Below, one piece after another: positions 6,464 to 12,507 of a stretch of DNA of 12,865 nt (positions within the stretch are counted from its first letter, which is position 1; each line of letters begins with the position of its first letter). The position numbers were made by a program, and so were the translations under genes. Below the pieces are notes generated by a model. It saw nothing but the letters and a program-made list of their open reading frames with translations. It was not told the DNA's origin and did no database searches. The DNA is from Propionibacterium sp. (GTDB taxonomy: Bacteria; Actinomycetota; Actinomycetes; Propionibacteriales; Propionibacteriaceae), in NCBI GenBank assembly GCA_012837465.1, contig DURG01000323.1, forward strand, positions 1 to 12,865, written 5' to 3'.

Positions 6464-6534
6464 AGGTGGAGACGGGATTTGAACCCGTGTACACGGATTT
6501 GCAGTCCGTTGCCTCGCCTCTCGGCCACTCCACC
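6464..6534 (-). tRNA. tRNA-Cys (anticodon GCA)
   Basis: 71-nt cloverleaf on the minus strand. The acceptor stem GGTGGAG/CTCCACC is perfect and the discriminator is T, as required for cysteinyl-tRNA identity. The anticodon arm is ACGGA-CTGCAAA-TCCGT with anticodon GCA, and the T arm contains GGGTTCAAATCCC. One base separates it from tRNA-Val(GAC), so processing ends are nearly adjacent. Confidence 0.96.
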
Positions 6535-6583
6535 GGGTGGAGCTTTACCCTCCCCGCTTGGGTTGGGAAGAGACTTATCTCCG

Positions 6584-6656
6584 AGCGGACGACGAGATTC
6601 GAACTCGCGACCCTCACCTTGGCAAGGTGATGCTCTACCAACTGAGCTACGTCCGC
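6584..6656 (-). tRNA. tRNA-Gly (anticodon GCC)
   Basis: 73-nt cloverleaf on the minus strand. The acceptor stem GCGGACG/CGTCCGC is perfect and the discriminator is T. The D arm has AGCTCAGTTGGTAGAGC; the anticodon arm is TCACC-TTGCCAA-GGTGA with anticodon GCC; the T loop is TTCGAAT. First gene of the operon, separated from tRNA-Cys by 49 bases without other features. Confidence 0.96.
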
Positions 6657-6708
6657 ATCGCGCTTGCTGCCACGCCCCTCTCGGGCCGCTGCGTTCGGCG
6701 CGTAGAGA

Positions 6709-6738
6709 ACATTAGCCCACAGTTCTGCGAAAGATCAA
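6709..6738 (-). promoter_or_regulatory. Promoter of the tRNA Gly-Cys-Val operon
   Basis: On the minus strand TTGATC (6738-6733) and TAATGT (6714-6709) are separated by 18 bases. They are good matches to the housekeeping -35 and -10 consensus (TTGACA, TATAAT). The start would lie about 45 bases upstream of the mature tRNA-Gly, leaving a short 5' leader for processing. Confidence 0.7.
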
Positions 6739-6807
6739 ATCGGGGCAGGCCAGCGCGTTCTTCGTCGGTTTCACGCGCCCGTCCTGGTCGAATCACGCGG
6801 GTGTCAG

Positions 6808-6837
6808 TTCGCATTCAGGAATCACATCCGCTAAAGT
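6808..6837 (+). promoter_or_regulatory. Promoter of tRNA-Val(CAC)
   Basis: TAAAGT (6832-6837) is a TANNNT -10 box 12 bases before the mature tRNA 5' end. TTCGCA (6808-6813) is a 4/6 match to the -35 consensus at an 18-base spacing. The stretch between this and the divergent tRNA promoter (6739-6807) shows no other recognisable element. Confidence 0.55.
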
Positions 6838-6849
6838 TTCACTTCGCTA

Positions 6850-6921
6850 GGGCGATTGGCGCAGTGGTAGCGCGCTTCGTTCACACCGAAGAGGTCGGCG
6901 GTTCGAAACCGCCATCGCCCA
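6850..6921 (+). tRNA. tRNA-Val (anticodon CAC)
   Basis: 72-nt cloverleaf on the plus strand. The acceptor stem GGGCGAT/ATCGCCC is perfect and the discriminator is A. The anticodon arm is CTTCG-TTCACAC-CGAAG with anticodon CAC, and the T arm is GGCGG-TTCGAAA-CCGCC. CCA is not encoded. It differs from the divergent tRNA-Val(GAC) at about ten positions, several of them compensatory stem changes. No terminator follows before the CbiX-like gene 62 bases on, so read-through is possible. Confidence 0.96.
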
Positions 6922-6983
6922 CTCTAGTGGCGCATTGGTCGATGACGAGATGCTCCTCCGGGGCCTGAACAGGAATTGAGGCG

Positions 6984-7757
6984 ATGACAGCTCCCGCGAT
7001 CGTTCTCGTGGCCGACGGCCCCGACGACGAAACCGTGAACTCGTCCCTCCAAGCAATCGCCACCGACCTCCAGCAGGCGCGACAGGACCTGCGGATCTTT
7101 CTCGGCCGCATCGGCGGCGCAGAACCCTCCCTCGAATCCGTCGTGCAGACCCTCGTCGACGACGAGATCGCCGAGGCGGTCCTGGTCCCCCTTGACCTCG
7201 TCTCGGCGGCAGAGCACCGCAGCGAGCTCGACACATTCCGCCACTCGGCCGACATCCACCTGGCCGTCAGCCGCCCCATCGGGCCGGCCAGCGAACTGCT
7301 GAACATCCTCGACGAGCGGGTGCGCGAGGCGCTCCACCGTGGCGGCGCGCTCGAGATCGACGGCCTCATCCTCACCGCACCCGCAGGCGGCGACGTCCGC
7401 GGCTCCTCGCTGCTCGCCCGCCGGGCCCGGCAGTGGTCCGCGCACCACCGCATCCCCGTCCAGTTGGCCGTCGAGGAGGGCAGCGGGCGGGCGACAGCTG
7501 CCGCCGTGGCGGCGCTCCGCGCCCAAGGCCGTCGCCACATCGCCGTCGGCAGCATCTACCTCACGCCCACCCCCGCCTACCAGGCACATGCGCATGCGGC
7601 CATGCGGGCCGGCGCCATCGCGGTCACCTCTCCCATCGGGCATACCCCACACCTTCGCCAGCTCATCCTGGCCCGCTACGCGTTCGGCGCCATGGAACTG
7701 CTGGACGGCACCCCGACCCAGCTCTCCGCCGAGGTCCTCGAGGGCGAACAGTCCTGA
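6984..7757 (+). CDS. CbiX/SirB-like chelatase-family protein, catalytic His missing
   Basis: Resembles the CbiX/SirB sirohydrochlorin chelatases (class II), which insert Co or Fe into tetrapyrroles. The 257 aa form two related halves, as in the actinobacterial long form. The N-terminal strand is VLVADGPDD (7-15) where active members have a [VG]HGSRD-type motif, so Asp11 stands where the metal-binding His is expected. The second half starts GLILTAPAGGD (about 126-136), and the C-terminus has IAVGSIYLTPTPAY followed by GAIAVTSPIGHTPHLRQLILARY, the best match to the family. The ATG at 6984 follows a weak GAGG; no clear -10 box is seen. No other cobalamin or siroheme gene lies in the window, so it may be a non-catalytic or re-purposed member. 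Family assignment is moderately sure, chelatase activity doubtful. Confidence 0.7.
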   Translation: MTAPAIVLVADGPDDETVNSSLQAIATDLQQARQDLRIFLGRIGGAEPSLESVVQTLVDDEIAEAVLVPLDLVSAAEHRSELDTFRHSADIHLAVSRPIGPASELLNILDERVREALHRGGALEIDGLILTAPAGGDVRGSSLLARRARQWSAHHRIPVQLAVEEGSGRATAAAVAALRAQGRRHIAVGSIYLTPTPAYQAHAHAAMRAGAIAVTSPIGHTPHLRQLILARYAFGAMELLDGTPTQLSAEVLEGEQS

Positions 7758-7777
7758 TGTGATTTGCGGCTCGCGCC

Positions 7778-7783
7778 TATCAT
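7778..7783 (+). promoter_or_regulatory. -10 box for msrB, leaderless arrangement
   Basis: TATCAT, a near-consensus -10, is followed by 7 bases and the ATG at 7791. This supports the 138-aa start over the longer reading from 7764, which would begin upstream of the promoter. Confidence 0.6.
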
Positions 7784-7790
7784 CGTGCCC

Positions 7791-8207
7791 ATGACAGACC
7801 AGTACGTCCCCAAGCTGACCAAGCCCGACAGCCAGTGGCGCGAACAACTCAACCAGCTTGAGTACCACGTGCTGCGCCAGTCCGGTACGGAGGCGCCCTT
7901 CACCGGCGAGTACACCGATACCGAGGACGAGGGCGTCTACGAGTGCCGGGGCTGCGGTGCCGAACTGTTCCGCAGCACCGAGAAGTTCCACTCCAACTGC
8001 GGCTGGCCCAGCTTCTTCGCCCCCCTCGCCGAGGACCGGGTCCGCTACCTCGAGGACCGCTCCATCCCCGGCCGAGCCCGCATCGAGGTGCGCTGCACCA
8101 ACTGTGACGGCCACCTCGGCCACGTGTTCGAGGGCGAGGGCTATGAGACCCCGACGGACCTGCGCTACTGCATCAACTCGGTGTCGCTGAACCTTCGCCG
8201 TAGCTGA
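7791..8207 (+). CDS. msrB: Peptide-methionine (R)-S-oxide reductase MsrB
   Basis: Reduces the R epimer of methionine sulfoxide in oxidised proteins, using thioredoxin; a cytosolic repair enzyme. At 138 aa it is a complete single-domain MsrB without MsrA fusion. The four zinc cysteines are present as C52-x2-C55 and C102-x2-C105, followed by GHLGHVFEGEG (108-117) with the conserved His. The catalytic Cys is C127 in RYCINSVSL, and C70 in SNCGWPSF is the likely resolving Cys. A helical N-terminal segment (LTKPDSQWREQL) is typical. The start at 7791 is chosen from the promoter geometry and because homologues begin near this point. It stands 33 bp after the CbiX-like gene but has its own promoter. 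Confidence 0.96.
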   Translation: MTDQYVPKLTKPDSQWREQLNQLEYHVLRQSGTEAPFTGEYTDTEDEGVYECRGCGAELFRSTEKFHSNCGWPSFFAPLAEDRVRYLEDRSIPGRARIEVRCTNCDGHLGHVFEGEGYETPTDLRYCINSVSLNLRRS

Positions 8208-8242
8208 CGGCGCGCCACCACGGATTCGTCCGGCCGCACCCT

Positions 8243-8248
8243 TAGAGT
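8243..8248 (+). promoter_or_regulatory. -10 box for the DUF3000-rnd operon, leaderless arrangement
   Basis: TAGAGT (TANNNT) is followed by 6 bases and the GTG at 8255, placing the transcription start at the start codon. No Shine-Dalgarno precedes the GTG and no convincing -35 hexamer is seen. Confidence 0.5.
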
Positions 8249-8254
8249 GGCTGC

Positions 8255-8839
8255 GTGCCAGCCAAAGTGACCAGCCTCACCCCCGAGCCGTTTGCCCGGG
8301 CACTGCGGGAGTTGGGCGAGATGCGCTGGCGCGCTGGCATCTCGGCAGACGAGATCGGCTCGCCACAACGCATCGCGCCCCACTCGGTCGCCATCGCCGC
8401 CGAGTTGATGGCCGACGACGAATCTATCGCCAGCGGTCGGCTCATCCTGCTCCACGACCCCGCAGGCAACGACGCATGGGGCGGCACGTTCCGCCTCGTG
8501 ACCTACGTCCGCGCGGAAGTGGACCTCGAAATGGTCACGGATCCGCTGTTGCCTGACGTCGCGTGGTCCTGGTTCACCGAGGCCCTCGAGAGCCACGGCT
8601 GCAACGCCACCGCCCTCGCGGGCACCGTCACAGCCTCCTACGGCCGCGGCTTCGGCGAGATGGCTGACGACCCGGATCGCGCCGACGTCGAACTGCGCTC
8701 CTCCTGGACGCCACGACTCGACGGGAACCACCCCCTCACCCCCCACCTCTTCGCCTGGCAGGACCTCCTCGGTCAGGTTGCCGGCGAACCTCCCCTACCT
8801 CCCGGCGTTGCAAGCCTGCCGGTGGGCCGCCACTCATGA
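8255..8839 (+). CDS. DUF3000-family protein
   Basis: 194-aa soluble protein matching the actinobacterial DUF3000 family, for which no function is established. Recognisable features are the N-terminal helix with FARALRELGEMRWRAG, the APHSVAIAAEL block (41-51), a central strand-rich part GGTFRLVTYVRAEVD, and the C-terminal RSSWTPR followed by HLFAWQDLLG. There is no signal peptide, membrane segment or cysteine cluster. The GTG start is supported by the -10 box 6 bases upstream and the absence of an in-frame alternative near it. The stop overlaps the ribonuclease D start as ATGA, so the two are translationally coupled. This pairing is conserved across Actinobacteria and suggests a role linked to RNA processing, which is inference only. 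Confidence 0.85.
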   Translation: MPAKVTSLTPEPFARALRELGEMRWRAGISADEIGSPQRIAPHSVAIAAELMADDESIASGRLILLHDPAGNDAWGGTFRLVTYVRAEVDLEMVTDPLLPDVAWSWFTEALESHGCNATALAGTVTASYGRGFGEMADDPDRADVELRSSWTPRLDGNHPLTPHLFAWQDLLGQVAGEPPLPPGVASLPVGRHS

Positions 8840-10047
8840 CCTACATTGAACACAGCCGGGAGCCATTGCGCCCCGTAGTCGACACCCCCGCCCTCCTCGA
8901 CGAATGCCTCGAATCCCTCCGCGGCGCGCGCGGCCCTGTCGCCTTCGACACAGAACGCGCGCACGGGCACCGCTACTGGCCAAAGGCCTACCTCCTCCAG
9001 ATCAGGCGGGAGGGCTCAGGCACTTGGCTGATCGACCCGATCGCCTTCGAGAACGGGCGTCCGCGGGCAGACCTGAGTAGCCTCGTGGAGGCCTGCGGCA
9101 GCGCCACGTGGATCATCCACGCCGCCACGCAGGACCTCCCTTGCATGCAGGAGATCGGCATCGTACCGCCCCGTATCTTCGACACGGAACTCGCGGCCCG
9201 GCTCCTGGCCAAGCCCGGCGCCTCCCTCGGCGCGCTGCTCGAGGCCGAGCTCGGCATCAAGCTCCGCAAGGCACACTCCGCCGACAACTGGTCCAAGCGG
9301 CCGCTGCCCGAATCCTGGCTCGACTACGCGGCCCTCGACGTCGACTACCTGCTCGAACTCTCCTCGACCATCGCCACCCACTTGGTGCTGGCCGGCCGCG
9401 AGGAGTGGTCCGCGCAGGAGAACGACGAGATGCTCGCCCGCTTCGGCGTCGAGCCGGAGCCCAAGCAGGACCAGTGGCGCCGCCTCAGCGGCCTCACGTC
9501 GCTACGCACGCCCCTCCAGTACGCGGTGGCACGGGAACTGTGGCTGGCCCGCGATGACGTGGCCCAGCGCCGCGACCGCCCACCCAGCTGGATCCTGCAC
9601 GACTCGGCCATCATGGCCGTGGCGCAACTGGCCCGCGACGAGGTGCCCTCCGATGACGACGTGAGGGGCCTGGCCGGATTCGCGAGCCAACCCGGCCGGC
9701 GCTACGCCCACAACTGGCTGGCCGCCCTCGAACGGGTCAGGAAGATGTCCCCCAAGCAGTACCCGCCCAAGCGGGTGCGCGCCACGGGCGTGCCCCACCC
9801 GCGCTCATGGGAGAAGTCGAACCCGGAGGCGGCTGCCCGCTGGGCCGCGGTGCGCCCTGTCGTCGACGAGTTGGCGTGCGATCTCGGTGGCCTCCAGGCC
9901 AGCCTCATCGCCCCGCCGGCGGTGCTCCACCAGGCGCTGTACTACCACGCCGAGGTGTCGCATGAGTTGCTCGTGGAACTGGGCGCCCGGCCTTGGCAGG
10001 CAGATTTCCTGGCCCCCGCGATCGCGGAAGCGTTGGGTCAGGCCTGA
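8836..10047 (+). CDS. rnd: Ribonuclease D-like 3'-5' exonuclease with HRDC domain
   Basis: DEDDy-type 3'-5' exoribonuclease related to RNase D, which trims the 3' ends of tRNA precursors and other stable RNAs. Exonuclease motif I is FDTE (37-40, D38 and E40), motif II is HAATQDL (95-101, D100), and motif III is YAALD (164-168, Y164 and D168), so all catalytic residues are present. An HRDC nucleic-acid-binding domain follows at about 212-290 (DQWRRLSGL through MAVAQLA), and the last 110 residues form a second helical region as in actinobacterial homologues of about 400 aa. Its ATG lies within the last codons of the DUF3000 gene (4-bp ATGA overlap). The 3' end overlaps dxs by 10 bp in opposite orientation, with no terminator between them. 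Four tRNA genes lie about 2-2.4 kb upstream, but this is probably chance. Confidence 0.93.
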   Translation: MTYIEHSREPLRPVVDTPALLDECLESLRGARGPVAFDTERAHGHRYWPKAYLLQIRREGSGTWLIDPIAFENGRPRADLSSLVEACGSATWIIHAATQDLPCMQEIGIVPPRIFDTELAARLLAKPGASLGALLEAELGIKLRKAHSADNWSKRPLPESWLDYAALDVDYLLELSSTIATHLVLAGREEWSAQENDEMLARFGVEPEPKQDQWRRLSGLTSLRTPLQYAVARELWLARDDVAQRRDRPPSWILHDSAIMAVAQLARDEVPSDDDVRGLAGFASQPGRRYAHNWLAALERVRKMSPKQYPPKRVRATGVPHPRSWEKSNPEAAARWAAVRPVVDELACDLGGLQASLIAPPAVLHQALYYHAEVSHELLVELGARPWQADFLAPAIAEALGQA

Positions 10048-11948
10048 ACCTGTGCGGCCTCCGCGCCCTCGCTCAGAAGGTCCCCGAGCACCGACATGGC
10101 CGCGGCGGCAGCCGTGAGCCCCACCTGGTCAAGCACCTCGTCGCGCGAGCCGTGCGCCAGGAACTCCTGCGGAATGCCGAAGTGGCGCACCTTCGCGGGA
10201 ACGCCCTCGCGTACTAGCAGGGCGCCGAGGCGCTGCCCGATGCCGCCCTCCACGAGGTTGTCCTCCATCGTGACCACGAGGTCATGGCGACGGGCCAACT
10301 CCACCAGTTCCCGGCTGAGCGGCAGCACCCAGAGCGGATCCACGACCGTCGCGGCGACGCCCTGGTCGTCCAGTCGGTCGGCCAGGTCGAGTGCGGTGCC
10401 GACGAACTGGCCGATGCCGACGATGAGCACCTTGGCGCCTTCCGGCCGGCGCAGGATGTCGACTCGGTCGATGCCCTCGCCGACGTGGGCAACCTCCGTC
10501 ATCTCGTCCGGGAGTCGCTCCTTGGAGTAGCGCACCACGGTGACGGCATCGTCCACCTCGACGGCGCGGTCAAGGGCGCCCACGAGGCGTGCCTGGTCCC
10601 GCGGGGCCGCCAACTGGAGGCCCGGGACGATGCCCAGCAAGGTCATGTCCCACATGCCGTTGTGGCTGGGGCCATCCGTGCCGGTGATGCCCGCGCGGTC
10701 CAGGACGATCGTGATGCCGCTCTTGTGCAGCGCCGCATCCATCAACACCTGGTCGAAGGCGCGGTTGAGGAAGGTCGCGTAGAGCGCGACCACTGGGTGC
10801 AGGCCTGCGCGGGCCATGCCCGCGGCCGACACGATGGCGTGCTGTTCGGCGATGCCGACGTCGAAGATCCGCTCCGGGAAGGCGGCCGCGAACCGGCCGA
10901 GGCCCACCGGGTTGAGCATGGCGGCGGTGATCGCCACCACGTCCGGGCGGCGTTGGCCCAGTTGGACGATGGCCTCGGCGAATGCGTCGGTCCAGGTGGC
11001 CTGCACGGCGGCCGAGAGCGGCTCGCCGGTGAACTCGTTGATCTTGCCGACCGCGTGGAAGCGGTCCTCTTCGTGGTCCTCCGCCGCCTGGAAGCCACGG
11101 CCCTTGCGCGTGACGCAGTGCACGATGACGGGACCGCCGAACCGGCGGGCCTGCTCCAGGTGGTTGGTCAGGGCCTGGATGTCGTGGCCGTCGATGGGGC
11201 CGGTGTACTTGATGCCGATGTCGGAGAACATGGTCTGCGGCGCCAGCACGTCCTTCACGCCGGTCTTGAAGCCGTGCATGAGGTCGTAGGTGGGCCTGCC
11301 GACCATCGGGATCCGGGTGACGGTGCGCTTGATGATGCTCAGCGTCTTCTCGTAGCGGTGGTCCGTGCGCAGGCCGGCCAGGTGGTTGGCCAGGCCGCCG
11401 ACGGTGGGCGTGTAGGAGCGGCCGTTGTCGTTGACGATGATGACCAGCCGCAGGTCACCCGCGTCCGCGATGTTGTTGAGGGCCTCCCACGCCATGCCGC
11501 CGGTGAGTGCTCCGTCGCCCACCACGACGACGACGGTGCGGTCCTCGCCCTTGATCCGGAAGCCCTTGGCGAGCCCCTCGGCCCAGGAGAGCGCCGAGGA
11601 GGCGTGCGAGTTGCGCACCCAGTCATGCTCCGACTCCTCCGGCTCCGGGTAGCCGGAGATGCCGTCCTTCTGGCGCAGCGTGTCGAAGCGGCCGGCGCGG
11701 CCGGTCAGGATCTTGTGGACGTAGCTCTGGTGGCCGGTATCGAAGATGATCGGGTCCCGGGGCGAGTCGAACACCTTGTGGATGGCCATGGTGAGCTCAA
11801 CCACGCCCAGGTTCGGCCCGAGGTGGCCGCCCGTGCGGCTGACCTTCGTGATCAGGAAGCGGCGGATCTCGTCGGCGAGCTGCACGAGCTGCTTCCTCGA
11901 CAGGGCCCGAAGATCACGGGGGCCACGCACAGCATCCAACAAAGACAT
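10038..11948 (-). CDS. dxs: 1-deoxy-D-xylulose-5-phosphate synthase
   Basis: Thiamine-diphosphate enzyme that condenses pyruvate and glyceraldehyde-3-phosphate, the first committed step of the MEP isoprenoid pathway; also feeds thiamine and pyridoxal synthesis. At 636 aa it has the normal length. Numbering from the ATG at 11948: GHLGPNLG near the N-terminus, His73 in GHQSYVH, the ThDP/Mg motif GDGALTGG (144-151) ending in NDN (173-175), YTGPIDGHD around 248-256, and the catalytic Glu368 in AEQHA. The C-terminal transketolase-like domain (GIGQFVGTAL onward) is complete. The start MSLLDAV is chosen because it fits homologues and lies 7 bases after a TACTAT -10 box; the longer reading from 11987 would start upstream of that promoter. 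It overlaps the ribonuclease D gene tail-to-tail by 10 bp. Confidence 0.98.
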   Translation of the reverse strand: MSLLDAVRGPRDLRALSRKQLVQLADEIRRFLITKVSRTGGHLGPNLGVVELTMAIHKVFDSPRDPIIFDTGHQSYVHKILTGRAGRFDTLRQKDGISGYPEPEESEHDWVRNSHASSALSWAEGLAKGFRIKGEDRTVVVVVGDGALTGGMAWEALNNIADAGDLRLVIIVNDNGRSYTPTVGGLANHLAGLRTDHRYEKTLSIIKRTVTRIPMVGRPTYDLMHGFKTGVKDVLAPQTMFSDIGIKYTGPIDGHDIQALTNHLEQARRFGGPVIVHCVTRKGRGFQAAEDHEEDRFHAVGKINEFTGEPLSAAVQATWTDAFAEAIVQLGQRRPDVVAITAAMLNPVGLGRFAAAFPERIFDVGIAEQHAIVSAAGMARAGLHPVVALYATFLNRAFDQVLMDAALHKSGITIVLDRAGITGTDGPSHNGMWDMTLLGIVPGLQLAAPRDQARLVGALDRAVEVDDAVTVVRYSKERLPDEMTEVAHVGEGIDRVDILRRPEGAKVLIVGIGQFVGTALDLADRLDDQGVAATVVDPLWVLPLSRELVELARRHDLVVTMEDNLVEGGIGQRLGALLVREGVPAKVRHFGIPQEFLAHGSRDEVLDQVGLTAAAAAMSVLGDLLSEGAEAAQVQA

Positions 11949-11955
11949 GCCCTCC

Positions 11956-11961
11956 ATAGTA
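11956..11961 (-). promoter_or_regulatory. -10 box for dxs, probably leaderless
   Basis: On the minus strand TACTAT is followed by GGAGGGC (7 bases) and the ATG at 11948, so the mRNA would start at the start codon. The GGAGG is too close to the ATG (2 bases) to be a good ribosome binding site for it. A TTGCCC lies upstream at a 20-base spacing, too long for a good -35. Confidence 0.55.
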
Positions 11962-12003
11962 GGCCTTCCCACCATCTGGCAGGGCAAAGCTTCCCCGGCG
12001 AGG

Positions 12004-12402
12004 TCACAACCGCGGCTTGAAACGCACGTCCCTCAGTGCCTGCTCCACCAGGTCCACTCCCCTGGCCACCCGCGCCAGCCGCGCCTCCTCCTGTTGCAGG
12101 ACGGAGGCCGTCTGGTCCACCGTGACCGTGTCCACCACGCCGGCCAGCGAGGTGCGCACCCCGGCGAGCCCGGTGCGCGTCGCGACGAGTTGCGACGCGA
12201 CGAACTCCCGGGCCAGCCGGGCGAGCACCACGGGGTGGCGACGCAGCACCTGGTAGCCGCGGTACTCCGAAGGGCAGCAGTCGAGCAGGAACGCTTCGGC
12301 GGACTTCTCCCAGCCGTTGGAACCCGGCGGCCGCACCGCCCCCGGCCAACCCGGAGGGACATACACACGAATGACTTCATCCTCATCGAACATGTGAGCC
12401 AT
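12004..12402 (-). CDS. Conserved actinobacterial protein of unknown function
   Basis: 132-aa soluble protein. I recognise the sequence type from many Actinobacteria but know no function. The N-terminal half is distinctive: VIRVYVPPGWPGAVRPPG (10-27), then WEKSAEAFLLDCCPSEYRGYQVLRRHPVVLARLA. The second half is a long predicted helix region (about 65-125, rich in Ala, Leu, Val, Thr and charged residues) that could form a coiled coil or helical hairpin. There is no signal peptide, membrane helix or metal motif. Two starts are possible, ATG 12402 and ATG 12393 (MFDEDEV); a weak TTCAAT -10 box lies 7 bases before the second. It stands between the aconitase terminator and dxs, 55 bp before the latter, which has its own promoter. 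Confidence 0.75.
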   Translation of the reverse strand: MAHMFDEDEVIRVYVPPGWPGAVRPPGSNGWEKSAEAFLLDCCPSEYRGYQVLRRHPVVLARLAREFVASQLVATRTGLAGVRTSLAGVVDTVTVDQTASVLQQEEARLARVARGVDLVEQALRDVRFKPRL

Positions 12403-12461
12403 TGAAGCTCATCCGTCCGACAAAATCGAGCCCAGGCGCCTCCGATCATCCGGAAAGCCGA

Positions 12462-12494
12462 ACCGGGCCGACCCCCAGTGGGAGCCGGCCCGGT
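12462..12494 (-). terminator. Hairpin terminator after aconitase
   Basis: ACCGGGCCG (12462-12470) and CGGCCCGGT (12486-12494) form a perfect 9-bp GC-rich stem around a 15-base loop, 13 bases downstream of the aconitase stop on the minus strand. The following minus-strand bases (TCGGCTTTCC) give only a poor T-tract, so termination efficiency is uncertain. Confidence 0.6.
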
Positions 12495-12507
12495 CTCGGG
12501 TCTGCGA

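Noticed and set aside
6170..6641. Small open frames across the tRNA cluster, for example peptides with EVASSNLASPT or VRVASSNLVVRS
   Set aside because: These are translations of tRNA genes, a common source of false small proteins.
10284..12020. A 578-codon plus-strand open frame opposite dxs
   Set aside because: Lies entirely antisense to a textbook dxs gene and has low-complexity Val/Asp/Ala/Gly composition, as expected of the reverse frame.
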